Positions 48,080 to 59,260 of a DNA stretch of 64,000 nt are shown here, in pieces. The notes under the pieces were generated by a model. The model saw only the letters and a list, made by a program, of their open reading frames with translations. It was not told where the DNA came from and did not search any database. Each line of letters opens with the position of its first letter. Position 1 is the stretch's first letter. The position numbers and the translations under genes are program-made. The stretch comes from Pogostemon cablin (taxonomy: Eukaryota > Streptophyta > Magnoliopsida > Lamiales > Lamiaceae), in NCBI GenBank assembly GCA_023678885.1, contig CM042994.1, positions 19,501,073-19,565,072 of the forward strand, read 5' to 3'.

Positions 48080-48605
48080 GATATGAAAATTGGACCGATC
48101 TGTCCGTTCAACCGATTGGACGATTTGGAAGGCTAGAAAATCGTTTATATAGTTGAATCGGATAGAATCGGGTTGGACCGATAAAATCAGAAAAATTGGT
48201 TGAACTGGTTCAACCGGTTTCAATATTATTTTTTTATTTTTTTAATTATTTTTTTTACTTTTTTTAATTTTTTAAACTTTTATAATATTCCACTTTTATT
48301 TTTATTTATTTTAGAACATAATATTTACATTTTGTATTAAATTATGAATTATAATATTAAGTAAGTATATGATAAATTATGTATGAAGTATAAGTTATGA
48401 ACTATAGATATTTTTATTTAATTATATTTTGATTTTAAATTGTATTTAAAATTTAAAAAATAATTTAGATGATTATATATTTTTATAATTGGTAATTTTA
48501 TAAAATATAATTGAAAATATGTAAAATTCAATTTTCCGATTGAACCGCCCAATTGAACCTCGAACCATTGTCTCTTTCGATTCGTTATTCGGTCGATTTT
48601 CTAAT
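48080..48605. mobile_element. Transposon-like sequence with GAACCGGTT-type subterminal repeats
   Basis: AAAATTGGACCGATCTG at the left resembles the inverse of the right end (CGGTCGATTTTCTAATAAC). Subterminal zones hold repeated GTTGAACC, GGTTCAACCGG and CGATTGAACC words, while the centre is very AT-rich. This is the layout of hAT-like non-autonomous elements. No clear 8-bp duplication was found. Confidence 0.45.
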
Positions 48606-48688
48606 AACTATTTGAAATAAACATCTGCCCCTCTAATCTTTGATTTTCCATTTGAATTAATTGAATCGATTGATTTAATTGATCATTT

Positions 48689-48935
48689 TGGGCCTCAACT
48701 TTCCAAATCAATTAATTTACTTGAAAATAAAATGTGAATGACCATGTGATTGTAATGAAATAACTTGGGCCATTCATAATTATTTGTCAAGATAACGACG
48801 TGGGCTGCAGAACTTAGTTTGGGACACCCAATGATCCTTCAATTCTTTTCAACCCAATTATACTTCAATTACTTGGGCCATTCAGGCAAGATGACCACGT
48901 GGGCTGTAGAAGTTAGTTTGGGCTCATATTTTACT
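48689..48935 (-). promoter_or_regulatory. Site II/G-box cluster, possibly the displaced SWC6 promoter
   Basis: TGGGCC at 48689, 48766 and 48874, plus ACGTGGGCTG twice (about 48796 and 48896, the second within CCACGTGG). The segment is internally duplicated: about 48763-48823 and 48871-48931 share CTTGGGCCATTCA, ACGTGGGCTG and TTAGTTTGGG. It lies 0.65-0.9 kb upstream of the SWC6 leader exon, separated from it by the transposon-like sequence at 48080-48605. Confidence 0.35.
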
Positions 48936-49089
48936 TGCAAATATTTGGGCTTCAATCATCTACTACTTGTGAGTTCAAATTAATTCATGTTTTTAGTACT
49001 TCTTTTTTTATTTTTGAAACTATGTTTTTAGTACTTAGTTAATTCACATATTTGGGTCTCACACAAGTGTTTGTTGGAGTATATTAGTA

Positions 49090-49308
49090 TTCACTCCGTG
49101 CCAGAGAGTATTTTTTCCATTTTGATCGTCTCATCCAAAGGGTCATATTTCATTTTTTACATATATGGATCCCACAAACCCTAATACAATTAAAATATAG
49201 GGTTCACACTTTCACTAATACAACTACCCACTACACATTAAATAATAATACTCTTTAATCTACGTGCAAAAAAGCAAAAGACTCTCTTTCCACAGGACGG
49301 AGAGAGTA
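49090..49308. mobile_element. Stowaway-like MITE (diverged)
   Basis: TTCACTCCGTGCCAGAGAGT at the left and ACAGGACGGAGAGAGTA at the right are inverted partners between TA borders. The interior shares AATACAACTACCCACTACAC with the MITE at 20734-20936. Confidence 0.6.
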
Positions 49309-49418
49309 TAATTGTTTGTTTAATCAACTCACACATATAGATTTTGGTAATCTTTTACTAAGAAAAACAGTTGCTCAAAATAGAAGATATCTAAAAAATT
49401 AACTGAGTGAAATATAAT

Positions 49419-49633
49419 ACTCTCTATGTTCGCTCAGTTCCATTTTTCTATTTTGGACGTACGCCCCTAAAGATCTCATTTTCCTTTTTACACATATAAT
49501 GCTTACACACACCCACTGATATAATTAAAATATGGGACACACAACTATTAATACAACTATCACTACATATTAAATAATAATATTTATTAATCCATGAAAA
49601 AACAAATGAGCCCATTGGAGCAAAGTAGGTAGT
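49419..49633. mobile_element. Stowaway-like MITE (diverged)
   Basis: CTCTCTATGTTCGCTCAGTT follows TA at the left; CATTGGAGCAAAGTAGGTAG lies at the right. The interior (AATACAACTA, AAATAATAATATTTATTAAT) matches its neighbour at 49090-49308. The ends are poorly preserved. Confidence 0.45.
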
Positions 49634-49778
49634 AGTATCTACATCTTTACTATTACAAAGAATAGAAATTTGAATGAAAAATTAAATAGCTACTTTGGTA
49701 TTTCACTACATAGGTGTAACTAAAATTAATAAGCAGAACCTCATCTTAAGATACTGATGTTATTGGGAAGGGCTCCAC

Positions 49779-49985
49779 AATAATAATAATAATAATAATT
49801 AATAATTTTAATAACAAATACTAATATTAATGATAATTAATAATTAATAATAAGAATTAATAATAATAATTATATTAATAATAAATAATTACAATAATAA
49901 TTAATAATATTTAAAATAATAATAATGAATAATAATAATATGAATAATAATAAATAATATTAATAATTAATAATAATAATAAGGG
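49779..49985. repeat. Degenerate (TAA)n/(AAT)n microsatellite
   Basis: About 200 bp of imperfect TAA/AAT repeats, interrupted by single-base changes throughout. Confidence 0.9.
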
Positions 49986-50255
49986 GTAAATATGTCATTT
50001 TACATATTATCTAGCTCATTTGTTAATACTCAATAATAACAAACATAAAATAACTAATATCTAGTTATCAACAAATCTCATTTTTTCATAATAGCAAACA
50101 ATAGTACAATTAATTACTAGTCAAACAAATCTCATTATACACAATCCCTTTAAATTTCATACCCACTAACAAATGTGCCTTGAATGTAATCACTATCCCA
50201 ACTACTCTTCTGTAGTTTCCGGACCTCCTTTCCATCTCCATGATGATCAGTCTAA
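49986..50255. other. AT-rich intergenic DNA
   Basis: No gene or repeat was recognised before the Harbinger end at 50256. Confidence 0.4.
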
Positions 50256-51640
50256 GGCGCCTTTCATTGGGGAAAAAAAACAAAAAGTAGGTTTTTTGGG
50301 CGTTACGTCAGCGCCATCTCAAAAGTAAAAAAACCCCACCTCCACGAAACTCTTCCCCAATAATAAAATCAAAAATTAGGTTTTTTTCGTAGTACCCACC
50401 TCAATTTTATTTTATTCTCATTTAATTTATCAAATATATATATATATATAATTTTCAAATAAATTATAAATAATTATATATTCCAATTGTTTAAAATTTA
50501 TAAAATAAAAAAGAAAAAAATATTATTTATTATTTTGAATTACATAAAACATAAAAATACAAATTAAAAAGACACACATTAAAATATAAAAGTAAAACTT
50601 CAAAAAGCAACAAAGTAAATTTTGATCCGACCATTTTAATGTGTAGATAATTATTCTCCGGATTGGGTCCAAACATGCTCAATTAAATCTTGTCGATGCT
50701 CGAGATGTTTCTGCTTATCTCGTAGTTGAACACCTCTCTAGACGTATTTATTGAATGATCCAGTTGATCCTTGACTTACTTGTGGAGAACCACATTTGGA
50801 TCGTCGGACCAATCGATCGCTGCATTTCTTTCATTTTTGATTATCATGTTATGCAATATAATGCAAGTTAAAATTATATCCTTCAAGTTATTCTTGTACC
50901 AGAAACTAGTTGGACCGCTAACCATTGCCCAATGAGCTTGAAGCACTCCAAAGGCTCGTTTGACATCCTTCCTAGCAGCCTCTTGCAGTCGTTTGAAATG
51001 GTGTCTCTTTGGATCTTGAGGACATGGAAAGCTTTTCACAAAAGCAGCCAATTCTGGATAAATTCCATCAGTAAGATAATATCTTTGATCATATTGCTTA
51101 CCATTGATTGTAAAATTAACAGATGGAGCGTATCCTTACAAAGTATCCATAAATAATGGAGATTGATTGAGCACATTTATGTCTTTGTTGGATCCTGCTA
51201 CTCTAAAGTAGGCATGTCATATCCATAAATCTGCAGAGGCACCCTCTTCGAGCATGATTGTTGGAACACCATGAACACCGCGTGTGCATTGGACTTTTCA
51301 AGCTGTCGGACAGTTCCTCCATGCCCAATGCATGCAATCAAGGCTCCCCAGCATTCCGAAAAATCCATGTCTTTCTTCGTGAATTTGTAACAGCTTTTGA
51401 CAATCCAGGGCATTAAGCTTTCTCAAGTAGTATCCGTCAAAAAGTTCGATCACACAATGACAAAACTTAAAGAGACATTCTACATCGATTGTTTCGACAA
51501 CACGTAGATACTCATCCCAATGGTCTCTAGGTCCACCATATGCCAATTGGCGAATGACTACAGTGTACTTTTGTAGTGGAGAGAACTTTTTTTTCTCAAC
51601 TATATATGTTGTGCGACAACACGCGGAAGATCATATTATC
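50256..51640 (-). mobile_element. PIF/Harbinger element, 5'-truncated or decayed
   Basis: GGCGCCTTTCATTGGGG, directly after TAA (50253-50255), resembles the termini of the Tourist MITE at 22452-22736 and marks one end. A transposase pseudogene follows on the minus strand. No matching opposite terminus was found before 51.7 kb, so the other end has been lost or displaced. Confidence 0.65.
50776..51546 (-). pseudogene. PIF/Harbinger transposase (HARBI1/ALP1-like)
   Basis: On the minus strand, 51546-51298 reads MAYGGPRDHWDEYLRV, DCQKLLQIHEERHGFFGMLG and SLDCMHWAW. The middle part shifts frame (51413-51198, PTLE end), and 51051-50776 reads FVKSFPCPQDPKRHHF, KDVKRAFGVLQAHWAMV and ILHNMIIKNERNAAIDWSDD. 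These phrases are typical of plant Harbinger transposases, DDE-type nucleases that insert into TWA sites. The first catalytic Asp (SLDCMHW) is present. The region of the second is disrupted, and the usual DVERAFG glutamate is replaced by Lys (DVKRAFG). The protein would be inactive. Confidence 0.85.
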
Positions 51641-52045
51641 AGTTTCCTTATAAAGTATAAACAGATGCTCACAACCAAGATAAACGAGAACTCTCTATCG
51701 GGATGGTTGTAGTATGATTTGGTATTAGTTTGTCTTGACTATAGAATCACATTATTACGCTTTGTGTGTACTGAGCATGACCACTTGAGATCGTTTGACT
51801 TATACTGACTATATAGAAGAACTTGATCTCAGTTATTATGGATGTTCGTATTCTTAATCCCTATATAATAACTTTAAAACTTAAGGCAGTATATATTTCT
51901 TTGATTCATCAATGGGTGAGATTTACATGTAATTAAATCAATAAACTCATTGAGTTGGGAAATAGTGTTGTCTTTATGGTGTGCTGTTGATTGTAGAAGG
52001 AATTCATGTCCGAAATAGGTTGATGATGTCCACTTGAGGAGCTCA
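51641..52045. other. Unassigned, probably transposon-derived
   Basis: No gene is recognised. The stretch lies between the Harbinger relic and an LTR and contains no terminal repeats I can pair. Confidence 0.3.
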
Positions 52046-53224
52046 TGTTTAGTGTAAAAATCTGCGTGTTTTAGAGTTCGATTTAACACCGTTGTATGGA
52101 ATTTATATCCATATTTGAGCATCTTTTTATTAAATTGCATATATTTATGTTATAGATGCTTGTGACGTGTTATTTTGTATTTTTAGATAGAAAATGGGGG
52201 TAAAAAGAGCAGAAACGGAAGTCGAGAGCGAAGTCGGGCCAAAATAAGAATTGGTACAGCATGGCATGACTCGTGCCAGCCTTGGCATAGGTCGTGCCGC
52301 CCACATAGTCCACTAGTGCCGGCCATGATATGCACGACCGCCCAACCCGAAGGAGCATAACATGTGCCAAACTTTGCATGACTCGTGTCATACTCAAATG
52401 GACGAATTTTAAGGTATTCTTTATATGGTTGGAAAGCCAAGGAAGAAATGATTGCGTGAGTATAAAAATCACCTAAATTGGAGATCAGATGAAGAAGTTA
52501 TGAGTAAAACCGTGAGATTGCGCAGGCTGCCGAAGGATGGCACGACCCGTGCCACATTTGGCATGACTCGTGCCGAATACCAAGCCAGAGCCAATGCGCC
52601 CGTGTAGCCCAGCTGCCAAAAAATTCCAACAACATGCGCTCGGCATGACTCGTGCCACCTATTGCATGACTCGTGTCGCTTCTCAGTGAGCCATATGTCA
52701 TTTTTTGGACCGTTCGTGTTTTTGACGTGAAAGATCCCACTTTTGAGTCATAATTTGGGAATTATCAGTCCTCAACTATAAAAAGAGCCCTTGGGGTATT
52801 CCAAACCCTAACTCTCCATAACTCTTCAAACCTTTTCACAATTTACCATCCCATCCACCTATCCCAGAGAGTTCATCAGTATTGCTTACTTGAGAAGGAG
52901 AACGAGGAGGTTCAAAACCATGGAGGAGAAAACGAAGAATCACACCATATTTAGGGTTTTTCTTACTCTTTCTTTCTTAATTTTGGATAATATGTTTTCA
53001 TACCTAACCATGTGCGTTGCTTGTAACACCATAAGCTAGTACTCCTTGAATAGCGCTAGGTTTGAAGGTTAAATTGTTTTGAATTGATGATCTAGATTTA
53101 AGTTTGGATACCTACAGTATACTTATTCCCTTACTAATGCTTTGATTTGAGACTTATATTTTTGTCTTATATCATCTGTCCTTTTTCATGTGTATGTCAA
53201 TGCCATTTGCATGCTATGCTTATT
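52046..53224 (+). repeat. Truncated LTR 1 of the Athila-like gypsy family
   Basis: It starts TGTTTAGTGTAAAAATCTGC like the LTRs at 53670 and 62403 and follows them through the TATA region (TATAAAAA at 52777) and the leader (CCAAACCCTAACTCTCC). It breaks off near 53224, where internal gag-region sequence follows directly. About 700 bp of the LTR end and the front of the internal region are missing. At least seven GGCAYGACTCGTGCC-like motifs lie in its first 650 bp. Confidence 0.85.
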
Positions 53225-53669
53225 GAAGAATCAAAGGTATCAGATAAACTTGATGGTCAAGCTGATGATAACTAATAAAGAGCAATCTGAAAGCAAGCAG
53301 AAGGAAACTGATATTCCTATTGGAAAGTTGCAAGCTGCAGTTGGAAGATTAGAGTAACAAGGTAAGTTTTCATACTAAACGGTGACGAACCCAAAGAAGC
53401 AAGTTATGGCTATCACCCTGAGGAGTGGAACATAGTACAAAGGTCCAAAATTGCCATTGGAACGATCTGAAGTTGAAATGGAGCTCGAAAAATCAGATGA
53501 GGATGAACACGTCGGCGCTGAAACGTCGTACGACTCGTGCCAAGGTCAGCACGACTCATGTGGATATGAAATCTATGCACCGCGTGCATCGTGCCAGCTG
53601 ACGGAGGTAACAACGGGCGGCACGACCGAGGAGAATGGTCGGAATGACCCAATGAATCATCGGCACGAC
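53225..53669 (+). mobile_element. Internal fragment of the same gypsy family
   Basis: It matches 58530-58920 of the downstream element (AAACTTGATGGTCAAGCTGATGAT..., GGCTATCACCCTGAGGAGTGGAA..., GAAACGTCG). It ends abruptly at the start of LTR 2 with no polypurine tract. It is therefore the interior of an older copy, interrupted at 53669 by the downstream element or rearranged. Confidence 0.75.
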
Positions 53670-54413
53670 TGTTTAGTGTGAAAATCTGCATGTTTTAGGG
53701 TCCAATTTAGCACCGTTGTATGATATTTATATCCATATTTGATCATCTTTTGGTTGAATTGCATATATTTGTGTTATAGATGCTTGTGAGGTGTTATTTC
53801 GTTTTTTTTAGGTGGAAAATGAGGGTAAAAAGAGCATAAAGGGAAGTCGGGAGCGAAGCCGGGCCAAAATAGGAATTAGTGCAGCATGGCACGACTCGTA
53901 TCAGCCTAGGCATGTGTCATGCCACCCACATAGTCCACTCATGCCGGCCACATGCGGCACGAGATGCCATCGTCGCCCAGCACACCTCGGTAGTGCATGA
54001 TTCGTACCACTACTTTGCACGACTCATGCCATACTCAAATGAATGAATTTTCATTTGTTCTTTATATGATTGGAAAGCTAAGGAAGAGAGGATTACGTGA
54101 GGACAAATATTACCTCAATCAGAGATTGGATGAATAAGTTATGCGTAAAATCGTGAGGTCGCACAAGCAGCCGACGGGTGGCACGACCCGTGCCACATTT
54201 GGCACAACTCGTGTCGACCACCCAGCCAGTGCCCTTGCGCCCATGCCGCCCAGCTGCCGAGAAATTCCGACAACATGCGCCTGGCATGACTCGTGCCACC
54301 TATGGCACGGCTCGTGCCGCTTCCCAGCGAGCCCGTTTTATCCTTTTTTTGACTGTTCATGTTTTTGACGTGAAAAATCCCACTTTTGAGTCATAATTCG
54401 GGAATTATCAGTG

Positions 54414-56069
54414 TTGAACTTAGTCTCAATTTTGGGTAAATTGATCAGAGCAAGTGTACTCTATCGTGTGTAGCATGTAAGCGACAAAGTGTAAAATTTA
54501 TAATATATCGAACCCAAGGGCGAAAGTGGGTAGCCGTATTTGAAAGATGTTTGACTCTAGAAGGAATAATCAATAAAAGGAGGGGGACGTTGAACACTAA
54601 AAACTAACTAAGAAAGCAATTAAAAATAGAGTGATACAATGGACATGGAAGATGGATGAGTGAATGAATGTGAGATGGATGAAGTAACAATCTAAAGAGG
54701 AGTAAGACTAACCACATTCAAAATCAAGGACACAACATGACTTGTTAAATTCAAATGGCAAATATCAATAATAATTAGAATAGAAGCAATCACATATACC
54801 CCTAATCCCTAGGCTAAGGTAATTAAGTTTTCAACTCATTATAAGTTTCAAGCACAAAAGATTGAATCTCACTCTCAATTCACTTAAGGTACTATGATAA
54901 CAAGATTAGTCTCCAAATTTGATAAACCAATTAAGTGTTCTCACATGAATATTCTAAGTATATAAAGATGTTACCACATACTTCACATACTAACATACAA
55001 AATCCATATTATAACATGATTCAATCAAATCCCTAAACACAATATTAGAATGATCATCCTAATATCATAAATGGAGAATTTAACCACACACATCATAATA
55101 CAAATCAAGTAAATCATAGATCATATAAGAAATTCCAAAATTACATTAATTAAACCAATAAAAATCCAACAAATCCATAGATCCTTAATCCATCAAGTGG
55201 CTAGCCTCACAAGAGGTATAACCAACAACAAACATCATGAAAAAATACTCAAAATGGTTACACAAATTCATTGTTGCAAATAAAACAAAGAAATTACAAA
55301 TTAAAGTCAAAATATCTTCCCTTCTTAAGTTGGGATGAATTTCTTCCTTCAAGATGCTTTTCTCTCTCCTTGAGCCTCAATCCTCCATAGATATGTGATG
55401 GGTAGATGGAAAGTGTGAAGATCCATGGAATTTGAAGAGAGATTGAGTGAAAATTGGGTGGATAATGGATGGAAGATGATAGTGTGTGTGGAAAGTGGTG
55501 TGTTAGTGTGTATGGGCGATTTTTGGGTCTCCCCAACTCTCCCTCAATCAAACTTGGGGAAAAAGTCTCCAAAATGGGAATTAAAACTGATTTTCTGGAC
55601 AAGTGGCAAAGTTTACAAAAAATCGATCGAATTTTCATGATGGACGTTGAATTTTTCTGCAAAGCTGCATAAAAATTCGATCGAATTTTTATGCATTTGG
55701 TCGAATTTTTATGTCAGTGTGCTCAACCTCCAATGCTTGTTTTGCCCCTAGTTTTCCTAAAAATTCACAAAAATTCGCCCGAATTTTGTGCAAGGTCGAA
55801 TTTTTGTGACAACTTCGCGCTGCTTCACTGTTTTGGCTCGTTCTCCCTCGTTTTAACTCCGAATTGAGATCCGATTTTTCCTACATCTTCCTCTTCACTT
55901 CTAGAATCCATTTATACCTGAAAATCATACAAATTCTACCAAAGTATAAATTCTTTAAATATTTACAAATATCGAGCAATTTAGGGCACTTAAACACTCA
56001 AACCAAGTATAATTTCATGAAAGCATGCTATAAATGAACCCTAAATTCATGAGATTTCTACACTCATCA
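54414..56069 (-). mobile_element. Solo LTR of a second gypsy family inserted in LTR 2
   Basis: LTR 3 shows the uninterrupted sequence ATTATCAGTGCCCAACTA. Here AGTG is duplicated on both sides of a 1656-bp insert (54410-54413 and 56070-56073). On the minus strand it begins TGATGAGTGTAGAAATCTC and ends in a CCCTTGGGTTCGATA...GTTCAA stretch, typical of gypsy LTR ends. 55859-55928 is closely similar to 1646-1709 in the LTR at 235-1839. No internal domain is present, so recombination between LTRs has removed it. Confidence 0.75.
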
Positions 56070-56079
56070 AGTGCCCAAC

Positions 56080-56086
56080 TATAAAA
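56080..56086 (+). promoter_or_regulatory. LTR TATA box
   Basis: CTATAAAAGGAGCCCTTGGG is conserved in all three LTR copies (also at 52777 and 63152) and is followed 20-30 bases later by AAACCCTAACTC, the likely start of transcription. Confidence 0.7.
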
Positions 56087-57385
56087 GGAGCCCTTGGGGT
56101 GTTTCAAACCCTAACTCTTCATAACTCTCTACATTCATATATACTTTTCTATACCCTTTCACCACACCGTCCCATCCACCCCACCCATCCCGGGGAGTTC
56201 ATCAATGTTGCTTACTTGAGAAGGAGAACAAGAAGGTTCAGAATCACGAAGGAAAGAACGGAGAATCAAACCACATCTAAGGTTTTTCTTATTCTTTCTT
56301 TTAAGCTTTTGAATTATAGACCTATGGGATTGTTTTCATACCTAAGCATGTGTGTTGTCTGTAACACCATGAGCTAGTACTTCTTATATAGTGCTAGGTT
56401 CTGAAGGTTGAATTGGTTTGAATTGATGATCTAGAATAGGTTGGATATCTACAATATACTTATCCCCTTATTAATGCTTTGAATTTAGACTTATATTTTT
56501 GTCTTATATGGTCTGCCCTAATTCATGACATGTCATTGTCTTATGTATATTTATGCTTATTGCTTGTGCCATAAAGTGATTATATTTGTCAACTTATTAT
56601 GGGTAAAGGGGATCTAACTGTATAACCATTATTCATTAGAATAATTAATATTGGACACTTAATATATCTATTAATTACCATTCTAGAGGATTTGGTTTCT
56701 TAGATTGTTAGGTGGAAATTGGGGATTAATTCTTAAGTGCCTATAAAGGGAAGTCTAGTGCTCTAGCCGTTAATAGGATTTTTCATGAAGTACCTAGAAA
56801 GGGAGTAGGAGTTATTCTTCTGCATCTGAGGGTTTAAACCAGATTAATGTGTTAAGTTTACTTTAAAAGAGGGATTTAACATAATTAAGTGATTGCTTTC
56901 ATAAGAATTGCAGGGATTCTAACATATTATCTAGTGATTTGATTTGACCGATTTAACTGGATTACCTAGTGCTATCTATCTTCTCTCTTGAACACTTCAT
57001 CCTTATTTCTATTTGCTATTTTATTATTTTAAGTACTTATTTTCTGCTTTCTTAGGTTTAATTAAATTCACTTATAAACCCAGATTTGTCTTATGTTAGA
57101 GTTGTCATAAATAGATTAAATAGTAAGTTTAGAATTATCCCTTGGGTTCGATAATAGACTTGGTCACACACTGAACAGTAATTGATTCCCTACACTTGGG
57201 GACACGCAAAAAGGTGAACAAGCAAATAGGGCAATTGTCGGGGATAATTCCCTAGACTTTACTATTTAATTCTTTTGTGATTTATTTTAATTTAGGACAT
57301 TAAATTTTTTATTGCTTTTATTTTTATTTTATTTAGATCCAAACTATTCCAATTAGCAGCGTGAGCACATGTAAAAGCAGCTAAG

Positions 57386-58458
57386 ATGGCTGACGATCAG
57401 GCCCCAACTCCCATGCAGGATCAGTATAAGCTGAAGCATATCATGAACGCTGGGTTGAATGGACCCGCAATTACTGCGGAAAGTTTTGAGCTACCATTTG
57501 GACTGATCCAGATGGTACAAGCACAACGATTCAGTGGTAATCCTTTGGAGAGTCCTAGTGAGCATCTGCAATTATTTGATGAGTATGCAAGGACGTAGAA
57601 GCATTGAAATATCCCGAAGGATGCTATCAGAATGAGGCTTTTTTCTTTCTCACTAACGGGAAAAGCCAAAGAGTGGTACAATAACCTTCCTGCACTATGT
57701 TGTACTACATGGGAGCAGTTGGCAGATAAGTTCTTGAATAAGTACTTCCCTCCCTCCAAGAGCTTTAAGGTGAAGCAAAAGATCACACTATTTAAACAAG
57801 GAGCCTTGGAGAGTTTCTATGAAGTGTGGGAAAGGTTCAAGGACCTATTGCGTTGTGGTCTACAACATGGATTTACAAAAGATACTTAGGCTTTATCTAT
57901 CAAGGCCTAAGGAGTGAATCAAGAGTGTTGGTGGACGCGACAGCTGGTGGATCGATCTTAAAAAAGTCAGTAAATGAAGCAAAAGAGATCTTTGAGGAGA
58001 TGACAGCTAACACATATGATTAGCCTATGGAGAGATCAGATGGAGTCGCTTTTGATAAAGTGGCGAAAGTAGAAGTTTAGGTCAACAGCAGCGAGATGTC
58101 AGAACTCAAGAGTCAACTCAGTGAGCTGCATAAGAAGATGGATCGCATGGCACTAGGAAACAGAGGAGAGGAAGCTAGAATGGATGGAGACAAAGATCAT
58201 ATGAAGGAAGCAAATTGTGATATGGATCAAAATTTTCAAGGGGATTACAGAAATAGACAGAATTTCAGACCTAGTAATCAGCAATGGGGAAGGAATGACC
58301 AAGGAAATTCCAACTTCAACAATCAGAGAAGGAATGAGAATCTGCCATATGCTAACCCGAATAATGCATTTGGACCTCCTCCAAGAATTGATCCATCCCA
58401 TAAGCCAGCTGAAGGAAAAGCACCCATGGATGATGAGATAAAACTGTTGTTGAAATAG
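57386..58458 (+). pseudogene. Gypsy gag remnant
   Basis: It starts MADDQAPTPMQDQYKLKH. The capsid-like Retrotrans_gag part includes PFGLIQMVQAQRFSGNP, then MRLFSFSLTGKAKEWYNNLP, then KYFPPSKSFKVKQKITLFKQ and ERFKDLLRCGLQHGF. The coding sequence is broken by in-frame stops at 57596 and 57605, a frameshift near 57885, and stops at 58021 and 58078. It resumes with a coiled-coil-like SELKSQLSELHKKMDRMALG and an Asn/Gln-rich region. The order fits gag of Athila-like elements. No zinc knuckle was seen. Confidence 0.85.
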
Positions 58459-59260
58459 TAGGGAGACTTTATTAAGCAACAAGGGGAACAGATGAAGCAG
58501 CAAGGAGATCAGATAACGCAGCAAGGGGAGCAGTTAAACTTGATGGTCAAGCTGATGATATCTACTAATGAGCAATCTGAAAGGAAGCAGAAAGAAAATG
58601 ATATTTCTCTCGAACAATTATATGCTGCAGTTGGGATATTAGAGCAACAAGGTAAGTTTCCATCTCAAACGGTGACAAACCCAAAGGAGCAAGTTATGGC
58701 TATCACCCTGAGGAGTGGAATGCAGTACAAAGGTAAGTTGAAATAGAGGTCGAAAAATTGGACTTGGACAAACACGTCGGTGCTGAAACGTCGCACGACT
58801 CGTGCCAAGGTAGGCATGACTCGTGCGACCCTGAAATCTGTGAACTGCGCGCGTCGTGCCAACTGACGAAGGCAACACTGGGCGGCACGAACCAGGAGAA
58901 TGGTCGGCATGACCCAGCGAATCACCGGCATGACTCGTACCAAGGCGAAAAATACGCCGATTCTTGTCGGCACGATGCCAGCACGACTCGTGCGTCTATC
59001 CGGCACGACTCGTGCATCTCTCTAGTGGAAACGTCAGAAATTAGTCCAGATCCTTATATTGTCGAACTCGTCTAGAATGATCCTTAGGTCCTGAAAACTA
59101 TAGAAAAGTCGAAAGAACCTGAAGTTAAGTTGAGAAAGTGGTAAAAAGCTAAGACAGAAAAGCTGAAAGAGAGAAAGGAGAGGAGTTTGAGAGGGATATT
59201 TGGGGTATTCCAAAGACAAAACATCCAATTCCGTTTCCACAACATTTCTTTAAGAAAGCA
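58459..59260 (+). mobile_element. Gag-protease linker with LTR-type palindromic motifs
   Basis: It begins with KQQGEQLNLMVKLM-type Gln-rich coding and QVMAITLRSG, a phrase conserved before the protease of Athila-like elements. Positions 58780-59030 then contain about six near-palindromic CACGACTCGTG-type motifs like those in the LTR. Stop codons and frame changes interrupt reading. Confidence 0.6.

Larger units (their letters stand above)
53670..57224 (+). repeat. LTR 2 (5' LTR), interrupted by a solo LTR
   Basis: 53670-54413 and 56070-57224 together align with LTR 3 from 62403 onward. TATA box at 56080-56086 (CTATAAAAGGAGCC). The end lies near 57224 (AAGCA), two bases before the primer-binding-like site. 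The insertion sits ten bases upstream of the TATA box. Confidence 0.85.

Noticed and set aside
57421..57786. 121-codon minus-strand frame antisense to gag
   Set aside because: Shadow of the gag coding strand with no independent motif.
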